Part shown: positions 1-10,700 of the stretch, in pieces | Layout: the number at the start of each line of letters is the position of its first letter | Position numbering within the stretch: the first letter of the stretch is position 1 | Assembly (NCBI GenBank): GCA_025504975.1 | Contig: JANUWI010000013.1 | Coordinates: 744,001-808,000, forward strand | Length of the DNA stretch: 64,000 nt | Direction: 5' to 3' | From: Plenodomus lindquistii | Taxonomy: Eukaryota > Ascomycota > Dothideomycetes > Pleosporales > Leptosphaeriaceae | Made by a program: the position numbers and the translations under genes | Notes under the pieces: model-generated | Seen by the model: the letters and a program-made list of their open reading frames with translations, nothing else | What the model was told of the DNA's origin: nothing | Databases searched by the model: none

Positions 1-236
1 CGACATCCTGGTAGATGGTGAGTAGCCGGCTCGACTGGCTCTCTATCTGTTCAAGATAGCGCGCAATGTCATGGTCACGTGCTAGACGGTCGCGAATCTG
101 CAACGGTCAGTACAGAGGCAATGCGACCGGCGTCCGCAACACTCACGTGCGGTGGATCTTCGAGGAGGCGCTCGGCAATGGCATCCTCGAGACGCTCTAG
201 ATCCTCATGCAGCTGGCGCTGGTCTTCCAAAAGCAT
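1..236 (-). CDS. PRP9: Splicing factor SF3a subunit 3 (Prp9/SF3a60), 5' end only
   Basis: This is the N-terminal part of the U2 snRNP SF3a subunit needed for prespliceosome assembly in the nucleus. Exon 1 is 236-147 (30 codons beginning MLLEDQRQLHEDLERLEDAI), a 49-nt GT-AG intron is 146-98, and exon 2 runs from 97 off the left edge in frame. The conceptual product (LLEDQRQLHEDLERLEDAIAER, then IRDRLARDHDIARYLEQIE) matches the helical N-terminus of the SF3A3/Prp9 family, in which a heptad-like LE-rich start is followed by RD..L..DH. The zinc-finger parts of the family lie outside the window. The start faces FAL1, with 256 bp between the two ATGs. No other family fits as well, although only 62 residues are visible. 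Confidence 0.8.
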
Positions 237-492
237 TGTGATGGTCGCCTATAGTTTCTATGAGTGCCCTGTGAAGCAGTAGTCGGCCAGTGAAGATGCG
301 AACCTTTGCGGCGTTGTTGTAGTCGAGATGTGAGGTCAGCGAGTCGCGCCGACATATTTCAAAAACGCGCTAAAAGGTTTCGCCGAGGATCAGCCTTCAC
401 TCCGCAAAGCTCCCCAAACTTTCTTGCGACAACCAAACCACTCCATCATCCACCGATACCCACGCTAAATATACCCCACCAACACCTTCAAC

Positions 493-1786
493 ATGGCGGA
501 CGGAATTGATCGAAATGCGGACGACAAGATGGAGTTCTCCACCTCCAAGGAGGTCACGGTGGCGCCCACGTTCGAGGCCATGCACTTGAAAGAGAACCTG
601 CTGCGCGGAATCTACGCCTATGGCTACGAATCGCCCTCTGCCGTCCAGTCGCGTGCGATTGTGCAGGTCTGCAAAGGTCGCGACACCATTGCGCAGGCCC
701 AGTCTGGCACGGGAAAGACTGCGACCTTCTCCATCTCCATTCTGCAAGTCATCGACACGGCTGTTCGTGAGACTCAAGGTAGCAGATAACTGATTGTATA
801 CGAGCGCATACTAATTCGTTCCAGCTCTCGTACTTTCACCGACCCGCGAACTGGCGACCCAAATCCAGTCAGTCATCATGGGTCTTGGCGACTACATGAA
901 CGTCCAGTGCCACGCCTGTATTGGTGGCACCAACGTTGGCGAAGACATCCGCAAGCTTGACTATGGCCAGCACGTCGTTTCTGGAACCCCAGGACGTGTT
1001 GCCGACATGATCCGCCGCCGTAATCTCCGCACGCGCAACATCAAGATGCTGGTTCTCGACGAGGCTGACGAGCTTCTCAACCGTGGATTCCGCGAGCAAA
1101 TCTACGATGTCTACCGATACCTGCCCCCCGCGACCCAAGTCGTAGTTGTCTCAGCTACTCTCCCATATGATGTTCTCGAGATGACGACCAAATTCATGAC
1201 GGATCCTGTACGCATCCTGGTCAAGCGTGACGAGTTGACTCTTGAGGGCCTCAAGCAGTACTTCATCGCCATCGAGAAGGAGGAGTGGAAATTCGACACT
1301 CTCTGTGATCTCTACGACACACTTACAATTACACAAGCAGTCATCTTCTGCAACACACGCCGGAAGGTTGATTGGTTGACCGACAAGATGCGAGAGGCCA
1401 ACTTCACCGTGTCTTCGATGCACGGAGACATGCCTCAACGAGAGCGGGACAGCATTATGCAAGACTTCCGCCAGGCCAACTCACGCGTTTTGATCTCGAC
1501 TGACGTGTGGGCACGTGGTATTGATGTGCAACAAGTGTCGCTTGTCATCAATTACGATCTTCCGTCCAACCGTGAGAACTACATCCACAGGATCGGCCGA
1601 AGTGGTCGATTTGGACGTAAGGGCGTGGCGATCAACTTCGTCACCCAGGATGATGTACGCATTCTTCGCGACATCGAATGTAAGCAATTTACTCTGTACA
1701 TTCTGCTACCTAGCTAACAGTCTCCAGTGTACTACTCTACTCAAATCGACGAGATGCCCATGAACGTTGCAGACTTGTTGGCGTAA
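493..1786 (+). CDS. FAL1: DEAD-box RNA helicase Fal1/eIF4A-III
   Basis: ATP-dependent RNA helicase of the eIF4A-III subfamily; in fungi these act in nuclear RNA processing (exon-junction complex, pre-rRNA). There are three exons, 493-778, 825-1679 and 1728-1786, giving 399 residues, the usual family length. All core motifs are present in order: Q motif region ([10 protein letters not shown]), motif I AQSGTGKT near residue 73, Ia PTRELA, II DEAD near 174, III SAT near 205, IV VIFCNT, V RGIDVQ and [12 protein letters not shown]. The last exon supplies the family C-terminus [10 protein letters not shown]. The intron 779-824 has a CTAAT-like branch sequence; the intron 1680-1727 has CTAAC before its acceptor. 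The gene is intact. The subfamily is chosen on the [17 protein letters not shown] ending, which is typical of eIF4A-III rather than the cytosolic translation factor eIF4A. Confidence 0.95.
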
Positions 1787-2436
1787 GGACATCGTGTACC
1801 GCGAAAAGCATGCAGCGACAGGAATCTTGGCGCATCTCATGCTTGATACATCTACTTCGCTGGTAAACACCAGCAGACAAAAGGCAACGGGAGGATCACC
1901 CGCTTCGAGGTACATGAGCGTGGAGGAAAGGGCACTGTAGCCAGAGATGTAAGAAGCACCAGCTCTTTGATGTCTTTCGGTCGCTAACGCCAACCGCGTA
2001 AAGAACCAAATTGACGACTCAAATATTTACGTGCACAATCTGCCCCAAGGACCTAGTCCCCATCGGCTCGAGCAGACGCCGTTACCCAAGGACACTTTTA
2101 CCCATACAGGTGTCCAGTCCGAGTTGCTGGACCTCACGTCGTGACTATGACTACCGGCAGGTCCCCAGCCGATTTCTTTTGCAAGAAATCTACAATATGT
2201 CAAGTTTTTAGACACGAATTCTATTGCACACCAATCTCGTTGCTCCATCTCGTTGAGAAACGTTGAAGGTTTTCAATGTAGAAGGTAGAGTAAATATCTA
2301 GTATGTACTTTCTGGTTATTATCACTATCTATCAAATAACGCTGTATTCGAGCTAGGCTCATACATCTCACTTACTAAAGCTAATAATTGAACCGTTAAT
2401 CTCCCTATCATTCCTAAGCTCTTGTATAATTTCTAT
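1787..2436. other. Intergenic, 3' sides of two convergent genes
   Basis: No gene is supported here. The right part (about 2230-2436) is AT-rich with many TpA steps. It separates the 3' ends of FAL1 and of the minus-strand gene at 2437-3201, so it should contain both 3' UTRs. Confidence 0.6.
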
Positions 2437-3201
2437 CTATGGCTTACAACAGGTCAATAGCATTGTTATGAAGGCGATGATCAGTGCTGGGATGCCTATC
2501 CCGAGGCCTACCCCAATTGCGATGATATCCGACCGCTTCAGCCCTCCCTTAGAATCGTCTTCGCTGGATCGTTCAGTCGCAGTCGTTTGTATTGAATCTG
2601 GCCCGGTGGCCGTAGTCGCAGTACTAGGTCGCCGACTTGTCGTGGATCTTGGCTGCGAACTCGTAGTTGTGAACCGCTCACACGTCATCGCCGTCGAGCA
2701 ATATTCCCCCTGTCCACAACATTGTTTCCCGCAACAGGCTTCGGAAGCCTGACAGACGGTTCTCGGATCCGGACAGCATTTCAAACTCGCATCTGGCCAG
2801 TGTTGTTAACGTAGCGACAAGGCGTACTCCGAATGCACGGGCCTACCAGAAAGGCATAATACATTATAATCATGGCCTAGGCACTAATGTGGGTGTTAGT
2901 CACGCTCTAGAAGGTTTTAATTGCCATCTTACACATATGGGGTTTGCTCCCGAGCACTGGTAGGAGAAGCCGTTGGAATCCACGCACGATTCGCCGTCTA
3001 GAATCGCTTGTTAGTACTATCCTCATTTGAATCGAAGGTTTGTGAGAGTGTACCTGGTAGAGAACGAAGCAGACGAGATTGCCGGCCTCCAAATGCGTAT
3101 GATGCCGGGCGAGTGTGAGTATCTTGTGTGTTCGCGACGAAGGTAGTAGTAGCGAGGCCCACAGCAATGGTACATAAGAACGCTAAGACAGGTAGGAACA
3201 T
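2437..3201 (-). CDS. Secreted cysteine-rich protein with C-terminal membrane anchor, unknown
   Basis: I do not recognise a named family. Four exons can be joined in phase: 3201-3054, 2997-2933, 2883-2847 and 2792-2437, giving 201 residues. All three introns are GT-AG, and the second has a perfect CTAAC branch site. The start is chosen because it opens with a signal peptide (MFLPVLAFLCTIAVGLATTT). The middle is cysteine-dense (SCVDSNGFSYQC, NPICCLGHDYNVLC, KCCPDPRTVC, ACCGKQCCGQGEYC), a spacing like small chitin-binding or EGF-like modules. A Ser/Thr-rich stalk (residues about 110-160) follows, then a hydrophobic helix (IIAIGVGLGIGIPALIIAFI) ending CCKP. Inferred topology: ectodomain outside, glycosylated stalk, single-pass anchor. 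It could be a surface sensor or a wall-associated protein; the function is unknown. Confidence 0.72.
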
Positions 3202-3648
3202 TGCGACGGAATCGATTAAAAATTTGAATACAACGCAATGCGGTGGGGGGAAGTTCACGCGGCTGCGTGGAGTTATAAGCTGGCTCCGTTGTGTAGGTAC
3301 AGGCCCCTTGATCACTGCTTAGCCTCGCGCCGTACATACTATGGCGTTCAGCACAGCCCCATGGCTTGATTCCTGCTTGAGCACTGCGACCAATTGAAGT
3401 CTTGGGCCACACTACCAGCAAAATCGACTCTGACGTCTTTGCGGACGAAATTCTTATTGCTTGTGCGAGTTGGCGAGGCTTTAGCCAAGCTTGTTCAGCA
3501 CAGCCTTGCGTAACACCTTAGAACTGAGTTGTGGCGCTTTGTCAGAGCTGAACCGTAGCGAGGTATAAGTAGCCCTCTCAGCCTGATCATCCCCCCTCAA
3601 TACTGGCATAGCCTCTAGCCTGCATGTCAATTCATACATAATATCAAT
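3202..3648. other. Intergenic between divergent genes
   Basis: This holds the divergent upstream regions of the cysteine-rich gene (minus) and the membrane protein gene starting at 3649. No coding region is supported; the overlapping open frames extend the signal-peptide exon of the minus-strand gene upstream without a better start. Confidence 0.6.
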
Positions 3649-5811
3649 ATGCTCTTTTCTATGCGATTACCGAGACTGAGCGGGATGAAGGAAATAGCCT
3701 ACAAGGCTGTGAAGGTGACACCCAGCAGGTCAAGTTCTGAGTTCTCGGCGTCGCTCGCTGTGTCTGGCTGGCCGACAGATCCGCAGCGCATAGCGAGTGC
3801 ACCACTTTGGATCATTGCGGATCTCTTTCTACTTCTGATGCCTGTCGCATTCATAGGCAAGTTTACAGGCACGATGCATGAGTACATTCGCTTATATTTG
3901 GCTCAGCACTGGCCGCGCTTGCCTGCCGTCTCGATGGGCACGAGCTCTCTGATCGAGGACGAAGTATCCAAGAAGCGATCCTCCTTGGCCCCACACTATT
4001 TCCACTTGCATTTGCGGCTCTTGGGGGGAGGAGCTTGAAGAAGATTGCGTTGTGGCGGGCGGAGCGAGGTACAACACTTGGAGTAAGCCACCTGCTTTAC
4101 TGGCGTGAAGTGCGCATGAGACTGACGGTACCCGCAGTTCCTTGAGCATATGATTGGAAGTCAGAGTCTCGTGAGCACTGTTGGTCATACATTCGCGCTG
4201 CACTCTGTCGACTTTCTCACTATAGGCCTTCTTGTCCTGTGGGCCTTATCCCCGTTGGGAGGCCAAAGTGCACTCCGTCTGGTGCACGAAACAAACAGCA
4301 CGATGCTTGAAAATCGCTCCGTGTTCTACGCCGATGTGGATGCGCCCAGCGAGTTTCCTAATGAATCATACAATGAAGACGCCTTCAACAGGGCTAATGC
4401 TGTGCTTATAACCAGTCTTATGACCGCTGACACTCTCGAGAACTCTACCGTCGACACTTGGAACCATCCAAAGATTCCGCGGCTGGAAGCACTGGAACAG
4501 GCCGAGGAAGGGAACGAAACCGCTAGGAAATGGTATGCCGTGGACCGAAGCGCGAATTACACGTATGCCTCGCTCACCGGCATCAACGTGATCCATCTTT
4601 CTACAACAGGATCCAGCAATTTCACCGTGCCATATGAGTACATGTACCTTGGATGCGGACTCTCTCCGCATAATGACATCAGATTGCGGTATGACAGTAC
4701 TACGAATACCTACGGGCAGCCGTTCACTATGTCTCGATCAATACTGAAGTACCTCAACGGTCTCAACGACGCAAATGTCCTCGAGTCCGGAGACGGTTTC
4801 GCGAAAAACACTTCGCAATTGGGAGCACCTTTGAATGTTCCCGGCACTGTTGTGTCATCCTACAGGAGCTTCTTCATTTACACAAGAATGGGTAACACAA
4901 CGGACCGAAGTATGAAGCCTGAGGCGCTCATCTACGGAAGCAGTTCGTACTCTACAGCGGAATTCTGGCTCTTCGAGTGTTCCTTGAAAAGTGTCCTGGT
5001 CGAAGCTAACATCATCTGCGACAGAAATAACTGCGGTGTAGAGCGCTTGCGTCGTCTGGACAGATCACGATCCGATCGCCGCTTTGATAGTCTTCCATAC
5101 GACGTTGTTCATGATGCATATGTCAACAAATATCTCATCAGACACCTTGCAGCGGTTGGAGGAGAGAATTCTATGATGAAGCCGAACCCAGTCGATGCTT
5201 ATATCTACGGTAATGGAGCCTGGGCCTTGAACGAAGATGGGTCAACCCAGAGTAAGTGGTGGCACACATATGTCAACAACACAGAGAAGACGATACAAAT
5301 GTCGCGACGCATGACTCGCTTCCTCAATACATTCTGGGACGCGTCACGATGGCCAACATCTATGACCCGAAACGATCCGTTCGCAAAGAGCTCATTGAAC
5401 AACATCACCGGCTTACCGCACGCTATGCTTCTTATGAATGCCACCGAGGCGGTGGTCACCCGACGAATCATCATTTACCGTGCCAACGCGGGCTGGATCG
5501 CATCGCTAGTTATTTGTTCTTGCGTACTGCTCTTACTGGGCATTTACAGCCTCTTCCTATCACTTCGCATTACGGTGCCGGATATTTTCGACTACGTCTC
5601 TTCGTTCACGCGCGATAATCCGTACATAAGTGCGCCGGCTGGTGGATCAGCGCTGGATGGAGCGGAACGGGCGCGGTTGTTGAGGAGATTACCCGTGCAA
5701 CTGGGCGACGTGGATTGCAGCGGAGAAACAGGATATGTTGCATTAAGAAGTGTAAATGGAAAGAAGGATTGTGAACTTGGCCAGGTCCGCAGGGACAGGA
5801 TGTACCGATGA
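3649..5811 (+). CDS. Large multi-pass membrane protein of an uncharacterised fungal family
   Basis: 685 residues from three exons: 3649-3856, 3907-4082 and 4138-5811. Exon 1 joins exon 2 only if the first intron uses a GC donor (G|GCAAGT), which yields the continuous hydrophobic run LLLMPVAFIALAALAC; a GT donor breaks the frame. The second intron is GT-AG with a CTGAC branch. Predicted membrane segments lie near residues 52-75, 98-116 and 155-175 (containing LWALSPLGGQSALR) and near 580-605; the long middle carries many N-x-S/T sites and is probably extracytoplasmic. The ALSPLGGQ motif and a C-terminal tail starting ITVPDIFDYVSSFTRDNPY are, as I recall, typical of a large uncharacterised ascomycete family. 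No enzymatic motif is visible. The N-terminal start is the first ATG, and an upstream exon cannot be excluded. Confidence 0.8.
3857..3906 (+). other. GC-AG intron
   Basis: This 50-nt intron begins GCAAGT after AG and ends GCTCAG. It is required to keep the frame of the membrane protein gene; no GT donor nearby gives the right phase. Confidence 0.7.
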
Positions 5812-6825
5812 GGATGTGGTGAACTGTCTTTACTCATGCCACGGCTTTTTCTGTAATTTAGCAAACTTCATCTCCGCAAGTGTCTTGACCTAGAGCATTT
5901 CGCCTGTTTAGTAACCCTCCTTCATATTGTTTAGTCTTAAACTAGCTGTAAATCCAGTTAGCACTGAATCGCTAGGAATTGTCTGTGAACAGAGTTGAAC
6001 TAAGATTCTATTAGTCTGTCAATTCGTAAAACAATCTATGGCTCTACTCTTCTGATATGAAAGTAAAGTGAAAATATGTAGGATATACAGTTTAATATTC
6101 TATACAAATTGAGAAGGTATATAGAACAATACTGACAACCTATAAGTAGGCTAGTAGCTAGTAGGCAATGAAGTAAGATCCAAGTTTACTTAGCTAACGT
6201 TTCAGGTACTGACTGGGAATTATACCATAAAAGAGATCCTACACGAATAGTTTCTGACAACACAGTTTTGTTGTTCATACACATTTCAGACCCCACTCTT
6301 TTATCAAGCATCACGATACCCTTAATCGCGACTGCATCAATTCAAACCTTCCAATTCGACTATAACACCAGTTAAGTGCCGACATTAGCACCACCGCTTA
6401 ACATGACATCTCTCTCTCTCTCTCGCCACAAAAGCAAAACACTCCATGCATTCCCCCATCCACCGAATAGGCGACTTTTCACCTGCCAGCAATTAAACCA
6501 CCCAGACACACCCGACACCACGCAACTCGTGATTTCCCCAGATCTTGGCGTATGGGTGGACAGACCATATACGTAGGCTTGGTTGGCCGCTGCTTAATTG
6601 TGTTTTTTGGGATTTGCGTTGGGGTTGGAAATGGATGGTGGGGAACACGTGAGAGTGGAGTCGAGATCAGGTATGGGATGTGTTGGGGAATTGGGGGAGA
6701 AAGATGGAGAGGGAGGGATGGCGGGATAGATGAGTACGGCTGTGCTGATAAAAGATGCGAGGGGTCGGAGAGGGTTTGTGGTCTAATGGTGGGTGGGCGT
6801 TGCTACTTTTCAAATGAAAGCAGTG
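5812..6825. other. AT-rich intergenic region
   Basis: About 5860-6250 is AT-rich with dense TpA dinucleotides and no long open frame, resembling repeat-induced-mutation-decayed DNA, though no transposon ends are visible. From about 6400 the base composition returns to normal. A short CT tract lies at about 6409-6423. Open frames at 6376-6839 show no recognisable protein. Confidence 0.5.
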
Positions 6826-6990
6826 CAATTCTACATTGAATGCTACCAGCTCAAGATCGAGTCCTCTAGTACTGGGACACCGGGGCCGGCTGTTAAGATT
6901 CTGGGTGTGTGTAAGACGAGCGACCTGGGTATTGCGTTCAACAAGGGGAACAACCCCAAGAGCTACGTCATCCCAGGGATGGCTGTTTAG
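6826..6990 (+). pseudogene. Orphan C-terminal exon of an AA9 lytic polysaccharide monooxygenase
   Basis: The open frame from about 6826 to the stop at 6988-6990 reads VQFYIECYQLKIES, then PGPAVKILGV, then SDLGIAFNKG and SYVIPG. This is the pattern of the C-terminus of AA9 (former GH61) copper monooxygenases, which carry QFY..C.QL.V..SG, PGVY.A.DPGI and SYTIPGP. The active-site N-terminal histidine, signal peptide and central domain are absent: no upstream frame between 6400 and 6825 looks like AA9. An AG precedes the coding-like part (GAAAG|CAGTGC), consistent with a former internal intron border. It is most likely a fragment left by deletion or a partial duplication. Cellulose-active AA9 enzymes are secreted; this remnant cannot be functional alone. 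Confidence 0.55.
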
Positions 6991-7286
6991 AACGGTAACT
7001 CAGTGCTGCGATAAGTTTTGTTGTTGCGACTTAGTGGTGTATGACGTTGTCGCAAGGGGTGAGAGCAGAGTTGATAGCCTTGTTGATGGCGAGGCAGAAG
7101 ACTGTGAGTATTTTCCTTGATCATTGTCCTTTCTTCTGAACTTGTCGTAGTCCAGTGCCCTTACATAGATGCATACATACATCATGCCGTATACCTTACT
7201 TACTACTCGCCAGGGTCCGATTGGCGAGGACCACGATTGTGCACGAGTCAGTCGAGAACAAAGAAAGTGCAAAATTTCGAGGAAGA

Positions 7287-7556
7287 TTAATTATTGGGCA
7301 TTCGCACGCCCAAGTCGAAAGGAGCTGCCTCATTTTTGTACTCGCCCAATTCCTCCATGGTCGATATGGCCAAGGGGATCGGCGTGGTGTTGGAGTTGGC
7401 GGTCGGTAGTTGTGACGTGGTGCCGCTAGTAGAGCCGCTTCCTGGTTGGTGCGGGAGCGGGCGTTGCTGGGGAAGCGACTGACTGACACGGTAAACACCA
7501 TTCCCAGCCCAGATGAGACGTCTGGCCGATTGAGCCCTGGTCTCTGTAATCGCCAT
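7287..7556 (-). CDS. Possible small protein, 89 residues, unknown
   Basis: This single open frame starts at ATG 7556 and ends with TAA at 7287-7289. The composition is protein-like: a basic N-terminus (MAITETRAQSARRLIWAGNG), a Gln/Pro/Ser/Thr-rich middle and an acidic C-terminus (STMEELGEYKNEAAPFDLG). It lies divergent to CYK3, 234 bp from its start. I recognise no domain. It could instead be chance open sequence in the CYK3 upstream region, since overlapping frames on both strands are also open. Confidence 0.35.
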   Translation of the reverse strand: MAITETRAQSARRLIWAGNGVYRVSQSLPQQRPLPHQPGSGSTSGTTSQLPTANSNTTPIPLAISTMEELGEYKNEAAPFDLGVRMPNN

Positions 7557-7790
7557 TATCACTCCCCGCTATCATTGGGACCGTGTGGACATAGTCGAGA
7601 TTGTTACCCACCGCCATTGCTAGAGCATCGTCTTGCCGTTCTTTGAGGATCCAGTCAGTCGTGTTTGCAGCTTTTGTCCGCGTCGCCTCTCGCTGCTACT
7701 CACGCATGCTACTCGACCCACATATTCACACACTGCACCTGTTGCAGCCCGGCCGCACGTTTTGGAGCAAACAACATCGACTTGTTGGCT

Positions 7791-10700
7791 ATGGCGATAG
7801 GACAGGCGCTCCCGATGCGGTTTCCTTGTTGGTGCAAAGCCGTGTACTCATGGGGCGGTGAGGTAAGTCGAATGGGACTCGGGGCGACTGAAGCAGCAAT
7901 CCCTGACCGGCCGTGTAGACGAAGCGCGATCTGGGGTTCATAGAGGGAGACTTGATTGAAGTGCTCAACGCCGGCGATGGGTCCTGGTGGATGGGAAGAC
8001 TGAAGCGCGACCGGCGCATGGTGGGCTTGTTTCCCTCCAACTTCGTCGAGCTGCTCAGCGAGGACTACCAGCCATGGGCCCGCCAGGGCAGTGGAGGCGG
8101 CATATCACGACAGAACAGTGCCCAGGAGCAGGCCAAGCAGCCGCCGCAAAAGGCGAAGAGCACTTTTAGGAAGCCATTCACGGCCTATGCGGCTGCAGGC
8201 GCGCCGAACCCGGCTGCAGCGGCGCGTGAGAGGCTGAAGGCGGGCGGGCTGGCATCGGCTCACGGGAGTGGGAAGAAGACGCCGTACTCGTCAATGAAGA
8301 GGTCGTCGACCGAAAGCCGCGAATCGACATCACCGGCGCCTGCACCAGGGCCCTCCAACCTCCGTGCTGTCTCGCCGCGACCTCCTACCAAGAGAAGGCC
8401 GATAGCAAGAGCGGCCTCGCCAGCTCCCCCTACGCGACACGACTCGAACAATAGCCGCGCACGATCGCCTGCACCTCCGCAACAGCGTCAGCCGCCGCGA
8501 CAACAACAGCAGCCGCCGCCGCCGCCGCAACAGCAACAATACCAGGCGTACTCGAGAGCCGTCTCGCCTGCACCGCCACCCGCGCAGTATCAATATAACC
8601 CGCGAGCCATCTCGCCCGCACCTCCCCCACAGCAGTACCAGTACTCCCGAGCTCCTTCGCCTGCACCCCCGATCAACCGTCAAAGCACATACCGAGCCGT
8701 CTCTCCAGCGCCGCCGCTGCACCATCAGAACTCGTACCGAGCAGTGTCACCGGCACCTCCGCTCCACCATCAGAACTCCTACAGGGCCGTGTCGCCGGCA
8801 CCTCCAGTAGACCGCCACAACTCCTACAGGGCAGTGTCGCCGGCACCACCAGTAGACCGCCATGACTCGTACCGCGCTGTATCTCCCGCGCCACCTACAC
8901 ACTACCAGCAGCAGCAACAACACCAACCACAACATTACTCCAGATCTCCCTCTCCGGCTCCATCGTTCCAGTACCGCGCGTACGATCGAGGCCCGTCTCC
9001 AGCTCCATCGTTTGCAGAACGCTCCCGCGCAGTCTCTCCAGCTCCGTCCTTCCAATATCGCGCATACGATCGCGGTCCTTCGCCGTCTCCGTACCAGCAT
9101 CAAATCGACCACAGCCGAAGTCCATCACCTGCGCCATTCCAGGACGAGTTTGAAGAAACGATCGATTCGCCGCCACCGCCGCCACCACCGCATCGCGTGG
9201 CATACGACGCCAGTAGAGCACCATCGCCAGCACCTCCACAACACAACAATGGCTACATCACTCCCGAGCCACCCTCGCCGGATCCCAGAGCTCGTGGAGG
9301 TCATTTCACGCCATCTCCCCTCACGAACGCCATGAACGATGTGATGTCCTCACTCCAAGACATGACTATGTCACGAAGCAATGAATCGCCTGTCGAACCC
9401 GCTACGCCATCGATACCTTGGTCTCCAGATGCCTTCGATGAAGTGTACCAGGCATCTGCGAAGAAGGTCCGAGCGCAATCGGCCCTGTCGCAAGCTACGC
9501 CTAATGAAGACGATGAAGAGGATATTCCGGATGTTAATAATAATTATGTGAAGCGTATGGAAAGTCGCCTGCGAAGGATGAAAGAGCTCGAAGCAGCAAA
9601 GAACGAGGATGATATGGCTGGATCCAGTCCTCCACCTCCGGTGCCGCTGAAGAACTCATCTTCGATCCATCGGCCTGGATCCTCGGTGGGAGACATTGCC
9701 GCTGAGATCGAGAGGAAGAGCTCTAAGACGCTTCGGCACCGCAAATCGGCGTATGATGTTGGACGTGCGCTAGGACGCACTTTTACCAGCAAGACGAACT
9801 CGACGACGACGACGCACACGAGTGCTAGCACCCACCACAGCTTGATGTCTGGACACTCTGCTACCAACATGAGTGCCACGAGTGCGGGTAGCTACTACCG
9901 AAAGAGGTTTGGCAAAGATCGGCCTAAGAGTATCATGGAGGCAAAAGAGCCAGCAGCCAAGGGATACGGTTTCGATGATGGGCGACCAGAGACGCCCTTT
10001 ACAGGAGTCACCTACCACTCCAGCCACGCCTCGCAACCGCAATCTAGGCCGAGTTCCAGTGATCACGTGCAAAACGATGCCAGCACACCAGCGACTGAGG
10101 GCAATGATCCGCTAGGTGGATTACAGCAACCGAAAGCAAGGCGCAGTGGGTTCTTCCGAAAGATGATTGATACAGCGAAAACTCAGGCCGCGAACGCTCG
10201 GAGCACGATTGCTGCTGGGACAATCAGCCGGCCAGGCTCTCGCGCCGCAAGCCGAGCTGCTAGTCGCGGAGCAAATCGTGCAGCGAGTCGCCTGGACATG
10301 GATGGCCCAACAGGCATCGCAGGAGGAACGGCAGTGCGACCGGCGAGCTCCATGAGAGATATGGGTATCGGCTCCAACGACTGGGTGCAAGTTCGTCGAG
10401 ACGTCAATCGCTCAAACTCCTTGAGCAAGAACGAGCGAGCAGAGAGAGCGGAACGTTGCCAGATGATGGACTTGCCCGTACTGAATCCAGTGGAGATGCT
10501 TTACGAGTCTGCTGAAGGTGATGAAGGCCTCGATGGGCTACCGATCACAGAGCCCACGGACTTTACGGCAATCAGTCTTGCCCACGTCGACAAGAGCGCG
10601 CGCTTCATCAATGCTATTCCGCTTGGGACCACGCCAGCAGCACTGGCACAAGGCTATGTTTGCAGGCCATACCGGAGCGACATTCAACGTCTGCGAGCGA

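Noticed and set aside
6552..6839. 95-residue plus-strand frame as the N-terminal part of the AA9 gene
   Set aside because: It has no signal peptide, no N-terminal His after cleavage and no AA9 motifs, and it is in a different frame from the AA9-like exon.
8335..9240. CRISPR-like regular repeat spacing
   Set aside because: The repeats are coding, degenerate, irregularly spaced and in a eukaryotic gene.
8330..9335. Long open frames opposite and overlapping the Cyk3 repeat region
   Set aside because: They arise from the codon bias of the SPAPP repeats; the Cyk3 frame has family domains on both sides.
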